Assembly: GCA_034620365.1 (NCBI GenBank)
Contig: JAQGEQ010000339.1
Location: forward strand, 434,001-498,000
Reading direction: 5' to 3'
Length of the DNA: 64,000 nucleotides
From: Pegea sp. RAD2-039
Lineage: Eukaryota > Chordata > Thaliacea > Salpida > Salpidae
Part shown: positions 23,343 through 35,551 of the stretch, piece after piece
How positions within the stretch are numbered: position 1 is the first letter of the stretch
How the letters are laid out: every line of letters begins with the position of its first letter
Position numbers and translations under genes: made by a program
The notes under the pieces: model-generated
Told to the model about the DNA's origin: nothing
Database searches by the model: none
Seen by the model: only the letters and a program-made list of their open reading frames with translations

Positions 23343-24810
23343 ACAATAGAATTAAAATTTTTGCTATATATTGTAATGTCATTATAATATGATTAGTTTC
23401 TTTAAAATCTTTGATTAACCCAATAGAGTAGCTTAGATAAGATTATATTTGAGGACAGGCCTGCTGTATATACTTTGATTTGATAATCTAAATTTTGTTC
23501 TCACTAAAGTCAAAGATGGAATTTCTAATTTCTTAAGTTGCTTGTTTTTAAAAAATTATAAAAATAAGCACAAATTGGTAATTGAAAAACTTTTGTTTGC
23601 GACACAATGTTTAATAATGATAAATCTACAAGCTAAAAATTAAATGTCATACTAAATAAAGTTGATTTTAGTAATCTATTAGAGTGTAATTTATATGAAT
23701 AAATTTTGCTAATTTCGTTAAACAAATCTATTCTTATATAGACTACTCTATAAGTTTTGAATACTTTGAATACTAATAAATATTCAGTTCTACTGGAATC
23801 CTTTAATCAAATTACAGTCTTTTTCAGTTAACGTAATTATTGTGAAATAGCTTTAAATTAGTTTTTTTCTTTAATTGTTTTAGTTTTTGAACCAGATGAA
23901 GAAAAGCACAGGGAAAGCTCTTGTTTGTAAGTATTCTACAAAGTTTTATCATCTTTCAAACAAATTTAAGGAATCTTTTTTAATAATTTTCTTTTTTTGA
24001 TAAGCTACTAAATTACTTTCTAGTTGCTTTCAGATAATTCTAAATAAATTTGAAATCATTTCAGTTAACTAGAAGTTTACTTCATATTTTCAACAAACTT
24101 TTTTCTCAAATTTGTGTTTTTGTTGTTTCAATCTATACAAAAATATTTTGATAAAATTTGAAGTTACTTTTAGATCAATTTGAAACATCCTTTATATTAA
24201 ATAGTTAGATACTTTTACAATTTATTCAAATATTAATCTTTATAATTATTATTCTCTAAACACAACGAATAATATTTTATTTTGAAATTCTCTATTTTAG
24301 TTATTATTTTTGGAACTAAAAAATCTAAATTCGTGAAACTTATGAAGAAAAATAAAGCTATTTTTCATATTAGTTTTATTAAATGTATTATTTAAATGAT
24401 TGAAGATTAAATCAACTTAAAGGGGTCTTCACTTGATTATTTACAAATAATCTTGTTTTAAAGGTAAACCTCATAGGTATTACCACTTGTGGCAAATATA
24501 AGTAGCTATTTCCATCAACGGAGATACGTAATAAATGAAAGATGAAAATAGAGACTTGTTAGTTAAAACATCAAAACAAAAACTCAATTGTACCAAAAAA
24601 AAGCTGAAAAAACTAGTTTAGAAAGAATAGGACGAAATAGAAAGTTGTAAACCAGAAAAGTCAGTTTTTTGATTAATCAAAATTGTAGGTAAAAAATCTT
24701 TTACAAAATATACACGAACTTTGTGTTTGTATATTAGTACGCGTAAACCAAAAGATTACAAAGTGACAAAGTTGTAGTAAATGAAAGAGTTGAAAGAAAT
24801 GGTTAAAGTC
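23343..24810. other. Spacer downstream of ASPP (minus strand), includes its probable 3' UTR
   Basis: AT-rich sequence without supportable exons. The ASPP 3' UTR should run leftward from 24810; several TTTATT sites (AATAAA on the minus strand) could serve as polyadenylation signals. A patch at 23880-23930 (AACCAGATGAAGAAAAGC...) is open only briefly. Confidence 0.35.
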
Positions 24811-27800
24811 TTAGTCCTTGGCTTTAATTCGTGGCCACAAACCGATAAAATTTTGTGGAATGTAACCACTGTTACCATTCAATCTTGCGAACCACCATTT
24901 GTCTTCTCTGTAGACACAAAAGAGAAGATTAAATTAATTGATCTCAAATTTCAATCAAGAGAAATTAATAAAATCTGTTGGAAGGTTAGAGATTTTTTTA
25001 TAAAAACTGAAATCTGATTTAAAATGAAGTTGATGTAATAATGACGGATGAAGTTTAGAGATTTATGTGGATGTCACATTAAGTCATCATCACCAAGATT
25101 CAGTCGTTAATGATTGACAGTTTTTCATTTATTTTGAACTTTCCGATGTTACATTTGGAAAAATCGATAAGAATGAGATTTGCTTTAAAGATTTATGGAT
25201 TGAGTTTGAAGATGAACTATTAGCGAGTAAAAGAAGGAATTAGGATCGGAAAGACTTACTGTAAAAGACTGGAGAACATTTTAACATATTCAAGAAGTAG
25301 CTGAAGGTAAGTAGGAAAATCAATAGAAGCTAATCTAGTTTTTAAAAAGTTTTAAGAAGAAAATGAGAAAAAAAGTTTAATTATCATCACATATCGAAAA
25401 GTGAAGAAAAAAAACTTGTTTCAAGGAAATAATTTTCAAGTTTAGTCACGTGAACAACAACATGTGGTTACTTACATCTCATCTCCCCTTCTTACTATTG
25501 TAAGTAAATCTCCATCACTAAAAGATAATTCATCTTCATTTTCAGCCTTGTAATCGAACAAACCATAGACCTGTCCATGTCTAACATGACCAAGTTTATC
25601 CTGTAAATAGTACATTTGTTTATCAAATATTTGACATGGTTAAAAACTGACGCCATAAAATTATTGAAAAATTCACAGAAATTATCACAACCAACCAAAA
25701 CATGTCAGTTGAATCTTATGAAGATGGCGTGACTATCTAGTAATTTATCAGTGATTGAAACAAGGAGAAAGATTTGTAATTTATAATTAAGTTGGAAATA
25801 AGCCATCAACAAATTTGCCAAATCAAATTAGGAACTAACTCTTAGAAGAAATTACTCTTAGAGAAAAATTGGCTTTTTTAAAATGTTTCAAATAGCTTTT
25901 GGCTTTATCTCAAACTGTTTAATCAAAATTCAAAGTTCTTGTCAAATACAAATACGTGAGATTTACATCCGATTATAATCTTCATATAATTTGAATAAAT
26001 TTCATTCAATTAGTTTCAAAGGTGTCATTTAGATGACGGATGTAAGAGCAACCAGTCCAAGCTGATCACTTATCAATTTTCAAACAAGAAAACATGTCGC
26101 CAACATCGAAAAAAAGAATAAAAATATAACTGAACCCTCATATATAATCTTCGAAATGATGACAGTATCTTGCTACTTAATATTTTGATTAAACATTTAA
26201 AGAATACTGATGTATTGTCAGAAAAGGTTTAAGTAAACACTTATTGCGACCAATAAGGTTTTGTTTTGATATCTATGAGGAGAAACAACTCGAATATTGA
26301 CCACCATTTGAACTTTTAAAAGGTTTCAAACAGCGTTTCTGTAGCTAATCACATAAACGTTATTATGATCAGATGAAGAATTTTGTAAATGTTAAAATAA
26401 CTCAATAACTTGAAACGATGCCAAGACTAGACATGGACAGATGCCACTATTAGTGTAAATGTTTAGATTGGTTATCAAAAATTCAAATGAACAATTAAAC
26501 AATTGCCTATCAGTTTGTTTTCTTAGCAAACAGATTGAATTTATTGCTTTAATGATGTCTTAAATGAGATAAAATTGTAGAAATTCTCAAACCTGTACTT
26601 CACGTAAATAATTATAACAAGTCTCAAATCCTTCATCTTGTTCTTCACATTTATCTGTTGCTGTCTCATCATCAGACATTGTAGTTGCAAAAATACAAGC
26701 TCCATTTTCAACCAGAAATTTAGCCATTGGGTAATTATTACAGGACGCAGCGCAATGTAAAGGAGTCCAGCCGTCAGTGTCAGCCGCGTTGACATCACTT
26801 CTGCAAATTCGTCACAAATGAGTTAGTGGTTGTAGAAAGATGTCAGCACCTTCGACCACCGAAGTATTTAGTTTAAGACAAATTAGTTTGGTGTTGTAGC
26901 CTGAAGAGTTTTTAATTTGAGGCAAATGATTTTTATGATTCACATGAGATTTGATTCAAAGTTTTTATCAGAAGATCTCACACGTAAATGTCTTGATGAT
27001 AAATAATCTCATTTCAACGACTCAGACACAGTAGTCGATGGAAACTTACCCATGGTGGACGAGGAATCGAACCAATTCAGAGTGACCAGCACAAACTGCA
27101 TTATGCAAAGCTGTAATTCCTTCATCATTTGCTCCGGAAGGATTTGATACCTCGCTGACAACTCTTTTAACAAGTTCAAAATCACCAATCAAGGAGGCGT
27201 CTAGGAGTAGTGCTAGTGGATCGAAACGGATGTTGCGTTTCTTGCTAACTGATGATGGTTTCCTGATGAAGTAGTCTCACATCAATCAACTGATTAAGTT
27301 GCTTCAATTCTACTTACTTGAGGATTCCTTTGATAGTTGCTGATGATGTCTCGTTTGAAAGAGTAATTTTAGTTGGAAGAACTTCACTACAAGCATCATC
27401 ACCAACATCAACAGCTTCTACATCATCTGTGATCTTATTCTGATCTTCAACATTAATTTTATCAACTTTGTTGCTACTTTTTGTACTTATAGGCGAAGGT
27501 TTACTAATTTGTTTGACAAAATCACGAGGTGATACATTACTTTCATAAGAAATTGCAGAATTATCGTTCTTCTTAAACTGTTCTTCAGGAACTGGCTTCA
27601 TCACGCTATTAACTGGTTCCTTATAAGCTGGAGGAGGCATTGACATACTAGTTTCATTTAATGCTCGATAGTAAGGGGTATCTGCTTGTTTATAGATCTT
27701 ATCATACAAGTTCTTCGGGATGTTGGGACCCTGAGGTCTTTCAGCTTCAGTGATAGAGCTTCTTTTCTTCAAAGGTCTTGGAGCTTTTGAATATTTCTTT

Positions 27801-30406
27801 CTTAAATCTGTTAGAAGTGAATCAACTTGAGATCCATACTGATTAAGATAAGGAGGTGGGTATGGTGGGGCTGCTTGTTTGTACTTGATGTTGCCATTGG
27901 ATAGGACAGATGTAGTTGGATGTGGATGATTAGATAAAGGGGGGTCTTTGTAGACAAATATGTTGGAAGCTGAACCCCGAAACGATTTAGTTTGTTGTTG
28001 TAGAGGAAGATATTTAAAAGGTTGTTGAGGGTTGCCATTTTGGACGAAAGGAGTCCTTGGATTACGAGAGACTTTTGTTGATATGTGATCGGATGTTGTA
28101 GTTGAAGGTTGTTGATTGAATCTTTCAATAGTTTCATTTTCATTATGAGTTGCTGATCGTAGCTAGAAAAGATAAGATCGAGTGAGAAAGGGTGGTGACA
28201 TTTAAAAGACATGACATAAATCTACGTTGGTAGCCGTCTGTGAGAAGAGTAGACGATTACCGAGTTGTTATTTTAAGCTTGATGCAGTTGTGCGCAATTT
28301 TGTCATAAGCAAAAGGAGAAACACTTTTATAGACATTTAATTTCATCTGATAGTTTATTTACATTATCAATATGAAAAGAGAGGTTTCAAAAAGTAAACA
28401 AATTGAATAAATCCTATATAAGGAGATCAGAACAAACCTGTTGCTGGTTTGGTTTGAAAAATGGTCCAACAGAAGCAACTGGTTGGTTAGGATTTGCGGG
28501 AGAAAGTATTTGTGTGTCGTTGTCTCGTTGGTGGTTAGAATCTGACTGTTTCTTGTGTAAAACACGAGAAGATAAAAGTTCAATTCGACGTCGTAACTCC
28601 TCGACATCTTCAGTTCGCTTACGGAACCGATTTTGATTTTTATCTAATCGTGAATGTTCTTCTAAATTGATTTGTTTCAAAGCAGCAACTTCACGACGAT
28701 TAGTTTCAATTCCTTCGTTATTATGAGTAACATCTGTACCATTTTTACCTGAAAATATCAGTAAATAACCAATTGGTGGTTAGTAGTGTTGATAGATACC
28801 TTGATAATCAAAAGACATCGATAAACCGTTGATAAGATTAGGAGTGAGGTTACCTCGGCGCAGATCTTGTAGTTCAGAAGATAGAGTAGTAACCTATAAA
28901 CAAATAAAAGTTAAAAGTGTTTCTTATCTTTGTTTGTCACTGAATGTGGTTTCAATTTATTTAAACTTTCATGAACTAATCAAACAAATTGATAAAGTGG
29001 CAAAAGATAACACACAAGTGAAAAACAACATGATCAAAATGAATATGGTGTTAAAGTTAAACAAATAACTTTTCAATGAACAAATTTGTTTAATCAAATA
29101 TTAAATAAAAATTAACTTTAATCAAATTTTAGTAGCAGCTGGTTGCAGACCTCAACATGAGTTTAGATAATTGCATCAAACATTAAAGTTAAATAAAAAG
29201 ACTTTATTTGAAAACTGACTTTTTGCATGTATGCTGCCAACTCGACTTGTTTTTGTTCAAAAAGACGTTTAACTGCTTCCAGTTCGTTATTGACGCCGAG
29301 ATTTTTTTGCCTAAAGTAAAAAATTTATCGGATTATAATAAATTAGCAGCTAAAATTATGAGCAGCTGTTATTGAAGGAGTTGTAGAAATATGCCAAAAC
29401 TAATGAGCAAACTCATCAAAAAATCATGAGCTTATATAGTGACAGGAAAAATGTAATTAAATTAGAAAAAAGTAAAATTAAAATTGTAAAATAAATAAAA
29501 ATGTTTTTACATAAATAATAAAATATTATTGAACTTTCAACAGTCTTATCTAAAATGTAGAAAGAAATTATTCAAATGTGACTTACTTATTGTTTTCTGC
29601 TTTTCCACATAACATTCTAATTTTCTTCAGCTTAGCTTCTTGAGCTTCAGCTTTTTCTTTAAGACGTCGAACTTTTTCATTTTCACCAATCATTACTTGA
29701 CGATGTTGCATTTGCTCTTTCAAAAATCTGAATTAAACAAACAATTGTTCAGGGTTAGTACTTAAACGAACAAATTATACTTATGTAAAACATAACAATA
29801 AGCACAGATTAAAAACAGGATAAAACATTATGAAGAAAATATACTTTATGAACTTTTAATTTGATTTCTATGAAACTTATCTTTAATAAATTAAATATTC
29901 ACAGATTTCAAAAGATCACTATTAGGAAGAGATTAAAGTCGAAACCATTTCACATTTAGAAGATTGGCAAAAACTTTTAAAACTTACTTTAATCGTTGAT
30001 CTTTTTCTACCATTGCCTTTTCTTGTCTTTCAATTTGCTGATGTTGATTACCAGCTATTTCTTTTAATTTAGTTACTGAATTAATTTCATCAATATTATA
30101 TTTAGAAGAGGTCCTATCATCAAAATTTTGATGATAATTATTAACTTTATCTGATAAATCTCTGAATAAGATGAAGTTGATTTCAGGGGCATTGGTTCCC
30201 CATTGTTGTAAAATGTTGTAAATCTTTTCATTAGTATCCACAATTCGATCCTTTCCTCGCCATCTTTCAAGTAAACGGCATTCTTTTTCACCTGGAACTT
30301 TACAGAAGTCGACTACATCATCAGCTGTCGTATTGGGGGTTAATGGAACTTCAACAACTGATGATTCATCATCATTTAAATAAACTTTGATAACTGTTGG
30401 TATCAT
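24811..30406 (-). CDS. ASPP: ASPP-family protein (apoptosis-stimulating of p53 / PPP1R13), ten exons, 829 aa
   Basis: Exons on the minus strand, in coding order: 30406-29988, 29727-29587, 29310-29220, 28893-28854, 28748-28438, 28162-27318, 27262-27050, 26800-26593, 25600-25476, 24907-24811. All junctions are GT-AG and in phase; the stop is TAA at 24811-24813. Domains: N-terminal ubiquitin-like/RA-type fold (1-85; [18 protein letters not shown]), coiled coil (about 120-230), proline-rich middle with KKRSSITE (466-473), PP1-docking RNIRF at 625-629 followed by DPLALLLD, ankyrin repeats (about 630-750; [30 protein letters not shown]) and SH3 (about 765-825; [34 protein letters not shown]). The order and motifs match vertebrate ASPP2. 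Family members bind PP1, p53-family proteins, Par-3 and Ras-family GTPases and act at junctions and in the nucleus. At 829 aa it is shorter than ASPP1/2 (about 1,100), mostly in the middle. Confidence 0.96.
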
Positions 30407-33400
30407 GTTGAACACATAATTTACAAAATTTAAAACTGTTTTAAAAAATAAAAAGAGTTCGAATAAGATTTGATAATTGATATATTGTCTCAAAATTATT
30501 AAAAAGTTAATAAAGCTGAATAAAAGAATTTTTTTCTTCAAAACTATTGAAAAAAGATATTAAATGCCAACTAAGTCTTTCTAAGATAAATTAAAGGTTT
30601 TGTTAATTGTATTTTTTATACTTTTTCTACTTATTACAAATATTTATTAACTCATATATAAAGTTTATCAAATAGATAAATAATCACTAAGAAAATTAAA
30701 AGAATTAAACAAAATGAAAAAAACTGTTTTAAACATTGGTCTAACAAGTTAAAATAAATAATTTTATATTAATTATTTCAAAACTATAAATAATATCTAG
30801 TTTATTGATATGATTTATAAACAAATTTTAAGCTTCATAAAATCAAATAAAAAAATTGTTTTATCATATTTATACAGTTATCTCACCTTTTATATAATCT
30901 TAGAATATTAATTATTTTTACTATTTAGTTAAACTTAATTCACATATTTCTTTACCTAATCACTATTACAAAATCAATTAACTTTTATTAAAGTAAAATT
31001 TTATAGACTTTAAATTAAGAAATTTTCTAACATTTAAAAAATCAATTTATTATGAAATTGTAATAATCCCATCAACTTGATAATTTCAATTTATCTTATT
31101 TTTTCAACATTCAACAAACACTTAATATATATTTATATTGACTTAATAAACTAAAATAAAATGATATTAAAATAAGCTCAGATATAAATGAAAAAATAAA
31201 TTTAGTTTTATCAAGTAACAACTTTATAATATTGTCAAAAAGAACACTAAAAACAAAGATTAAAGAAAATTCATTTACTAAATTTTTCACCACCTAAAAA
31301 ATCGAAATAAACTTACAACAATGGATATGTTATAAATCTACTTTTAAACTAGGAGGAATTAATAAAGTAAAACATAACTTGGTAAAACTAAATGCAAATA
31401 CTTCTCACAAAAAAATTAAATTATTAAAATAAAACCTTATAAAGATAACATCTAAAAACATAAAACATAATAAAAAAAGTATATATATATTTATCAAACA
31501 CTAATAGTACTGAACTACTCATAAACCCTAGCATCATTACATAATTTACATGATAATTAAAGTTAGATTAAGATTAAATAAATTAAAGTTCACAACCTTC
31601 TTATATAGCCACTAAAACATTATGAAGTAATTCTTCAGAATAAATGTGAAAAAATGCAGTCATAAAACTAAAGTATAAAAAAAGGAATAACCGTTTAATA
31701 AGAAATTAGATTTTTCTAAAACTTGATGATTAACTTTTGATGTTTAACTAAAATGATAAAATAGTTTTTTAAATATAAATGGAATAGATGAAAAAAGGAT
31801 ATTTCTTTGAGATTAGTGATTTAACGTTTTAAAATCAATAGTAAAATTAGTTATTATAAATAAAAATAGTTTATAGTACTCTATAAAACAATTAATAAAT
31901 GCTAATATGACAAAATAAAATCTTTAACTATCTAAACATACATATTGTAAATATTAACCAATATCAATTTCTTATAGTTTAAAAACATTTTTACAACAGT
32001 TATTAAAGCAAGTTAATCTAAAAATATTTTCTTTATCATACAGTCAATATACATCAAATATCAATAATTGATTACTATTATAAACAATAAATATACAATA
32101 TGGATAATAACTTTTATACTATCAACCAATTCAATAATTTTACACTTAAAAACAACTAAAAGCACTTAGTTCAATTACAAAATATCAAAGAAATTAAAGA
32201 TTTGAGAGATAACAGTTTCAGGTAAAGTTATAGAAATTTCATATTATTTAGGGTTGAATACATTGTTTATATTGCCTTGAAGTAATAAAATTTTTGTTCG
32301 TAAGGCATAAACAAACAAAAAAATATCAAAACTACATATTTAAAAAGGTAATTTTGGGTATAATATTGCTATAGATTATTTTTAAGTGAAAATTATTACA
32401 AAATGTTACTCAACAAAGTTGTAGTAATGAATTTTCCTAGCAGAGCATTTTTTAAACTAAAATAAAAAAGCATGCATTTGCATTTACTAAGAGATTCTTA
32501 TTGGCTTTATACTAATTGGTAATAAAATAAAGATGAAAAAATAAATTTATTCAACAAATGACTGAAGGTAACATAATGTAAAACATTTATACCAAACATA
32601 AAACAATATGACTACAGAAAAATAATGAAAAGGTCTTAGTAACAGTTGAAAATTAGTTAAAAAAAGAACATTTTATAGTATATATACTATTTGCACATAT
32701 AAAACCACATCAAGTAAATTCAGATTTGTTATAAATCTCATAACATGAGCCATAATTTAAACTTCCTAAAAGATAAATTAGTTAATTATGAATTTAAAGT
32801 TCTTAAATACTTTTTATCTTATTACTTGTTAGATTATTTTTTGACTACTGTAAGTCTCAACTACACATTCAATTTTCAAAAACATTATTTCAACATTAGT
32901 TTTATTTTTCAACAATGTATAATATTATTATAAAGCTTAAACTAGGGAACAGATGCTCTTAAAACTATAGTCTGTTGCTAGTAGTAAAGTAGCCATACTA
33001 AAATATAAAATATTTGTTTTTGACTCTTTCGCCCAAAAGAAAAATTAATCAATGATACCATGTAGATATCAATTTTTTACAATACTACATTGTCGTTTTC
33101 TATATAAAAAGGATAAATGTTTAACTAATTGAGAATTTAAACGCAAATAGTTTTATCTGGCAAATTTTAATTTTGAAAAACTTTTTGTCATACAAAATAA
33201 TATAAAAAAAGAAAAAAACACACAGTAAAATTAGTCTTAAACTATTAATTAAAGTTTAATAAATTAAAAATCTAAACGCTTCTTGAAAAATTTTAATAGT
33301 TTAAAATTTAGATAACAAAATATAGATTTGATTACATAAAAAATTGGTCAATTAAATGTTTGTAGATCACTTCACTTTAGATAAATCTACCAAATCAGAG

Positions 33401-34299
33401 ATAACATCTACCAATAACACTTAATATATAAACTTTTTACAAATATATTAAATTTTAGCCTAACAAGTTAGCAATAGAAGCATTGATAAGTTCTTTTTGA
33501 AGAGTAGATCATGAAGCTTCTTATTTATGTGTATTCAAAGTAAATTTGTCGCAGAACATTTCTGAGGTTAGAGATGAAAACCTAGCAATGAAACAATCTT
33601 TAAAATATTTTTTTATTCTCAGCAGCCTCCATTTAATTTGATAATGTGTACATTTTAAGCCATAATAGTAAGTTGCAATTAATTTGAAATTAATGAATTT
33701 TAACAGCTGTATAATTAAAGTATCATTAATTCATTCTTTTGATTTTCTGGCTTTATTCTAAATTCATTATCTCAATGTAATGGTAACGACTCTTTATCAG
33801 AACTTTATTCTATCATAAAATACACACAAACGATAACAAATACGAAATAACACTATTTTACACTGTAATACAGACTTTTTGTAATAAGTGCTTGTCTAGC
33901 ACTAGTATAAGTAATACTTACGAATGCAGTTAAATAATCTTCTGTTATATAACTCAAATGTATCGCTTTTAGTTTAAAAAAAACTAGTTACCAAAACAGT
34001 TTTGAAGGAATTTGTTGCAACCGCTTTTATTAAATATATAAAATACTTATAAATGAAAAAATATATAAAAAGGTAAAATTGAAAGAATAAGTTATAAAAA
34101 ACGTAATTCAAATTTTAGTTTTTAAAAAACTAGTTACCAATTGCTAAATAATAGAACAGAATTGCTATATAAGTTATTAAATATCTATCCATTATGGTAA
34201 ATCCGTACAGTGTAAATTCATTATTTTCGTAAATATTTTTTGGTTTGTTATCAATAAGATTAAAAATAACCTCATTATGAGATAATAGTGATTTAGAAT
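30407..34299. other. Gene-poor AT-rich region upstream of ASPP
   Basis: The ASPP promoter should lie just right of 30406. The rest is very AT-rich and has no exon pair, RNA gene or clear repeat. Short open frames (for example 31111-31293 minus and 32745-32933 plus) have the Ile/Phe/Leu/Tyr-heavy composition expected by chance. A short duplicated phrase, AAACTAGTTACCAA, occurs at about 33982 and 34128. Confidence 0.45.
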
Positions 34300-35551
34300 C
34301 TTTTACTCTGTTCAGCTATGTGATAAGTGGTTGTAGAAGAGTCTTCAGAAGAATGATATGTGGGCTTCATACTTATTTTCATGTTCCAGTTTTAGTCACC
34401 AGTGGTATTCCTCAGGGTTCCGTTCTGGGTCGCCTTCTCTTTTTAATTTTCATTTAAGACCTTTAAGACCTTAAGACTAGTAGCAGTAGATGATGTCAGT
34501 ATGCTTGTGTGTGCAGATGATATCAAGCTATTATCTTGTAAACCCTCCAAATTTTAAACAGCTCTGTACACTGTATAAAACTGGTCTACGAACTGGTTGC
34601 TCAGAATCCAGCCCACAAAGTCTGAACTTATAACTTTTTCTCGTAAACCAGCTGTAAATTCCTTGAACCAATAATCCATCAATAGATTTATTATTCAACG
34701 AATATCTTCAGTTCTAAACTTTGGCATTACCCTATCATCTGACTTTTAATGGCGCAATTATGTTTCAAAAATATTTGGAAAATCAATCAACCTTGTCTTC
34801 CTTATTATAAAGACCTTTAATTTTAAGGATTTTTTATCTAAACTTTTTTATCAATCTTTTCAAATTCAAAAGTACGTCCAATTCTTGAATACAATGTCAG
34901 TGCATGGATACCATATCAAGTTAGTGGTATAAAAAAAATCGAATCTGTTCAGGTCACATTTACGAGATTGCTGTGCAGGAAATTTAATAGTAAATACGAT
35001 AGTTATAAACATCGTCTCAGCTTCTTCAATTTAGATACTCTGGAAATTCGACGATTTAAATACAACTTAATTCTTATTTTTTTAATTATCCACAATTTAA
35101 TTGACTTTAAATTCGATGATTTCTTTTCTATTAGTCCTTCCCTTAAGTTATATCAATTGAAAGTTATATCAATACATCTTAATAAGCCTATATCACCTGG
35201 TACGATAATCAAAGCAAATTTTTTCTCATACCGCACAATTGGTACTTGGAACCAGTTGCCATCAGACATTGTTATGTCAGAATCAGTCGCATTGTTCAAG
35301 CAGAAGTTGAACCGTTATAATATTACCAATATGATATTTCTAAAATGTGATTTTTTCTCTTTTTAATATTAATAACATTCTATGTAATTGTTCACTGTTA
35401 TATGCTTTGAGGACTACAAAAATGCCATGTGTTACATCTTTTGCTTTCTATATTTCTAACTTAATAGATATTATTTGTGCACATGTGTGTTAGAGGGAGG
35501 TGTTTTTTCAGGCACCCTCCTTCGCATATATTGTGATAAATAGAATAAATA
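34300..35551 (+). mobile_element. Degenerate non-LTR retrotransposon (LINE) with reverse-transcriptase remains
   Basis: The 5' part reads, with frame breaks, the RT palm: VTSGIPQGSVLG followed by LLFLIF, and about 20 codons later CADDIKLLS, the position of the YxDD catalytic motif with Tyr replaced by Cys here. Frameshifts and stops separate these from a later open stretch at 34968-35366. That stretch holds the C-terminal RT region (RLSFFNLDTLEIRR, FFSYRTIGTWNQLPSDIV, LFKQKLNRYN), typical of Jockey/CR1-like LINEs. A 3' UTR of about 190 bp and a GAATAAAT-type tail follow. The endonuclease region and 5' end are missing. It is inactive, and is the best copy of the family in the window. Confidence 0.9.

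Noticed and set aside
24781..25017. 78-codon plus-strand frame
   Set aside because: Antisense to the last ASPP exon encoding the C-terminal half of the SH3 domain.
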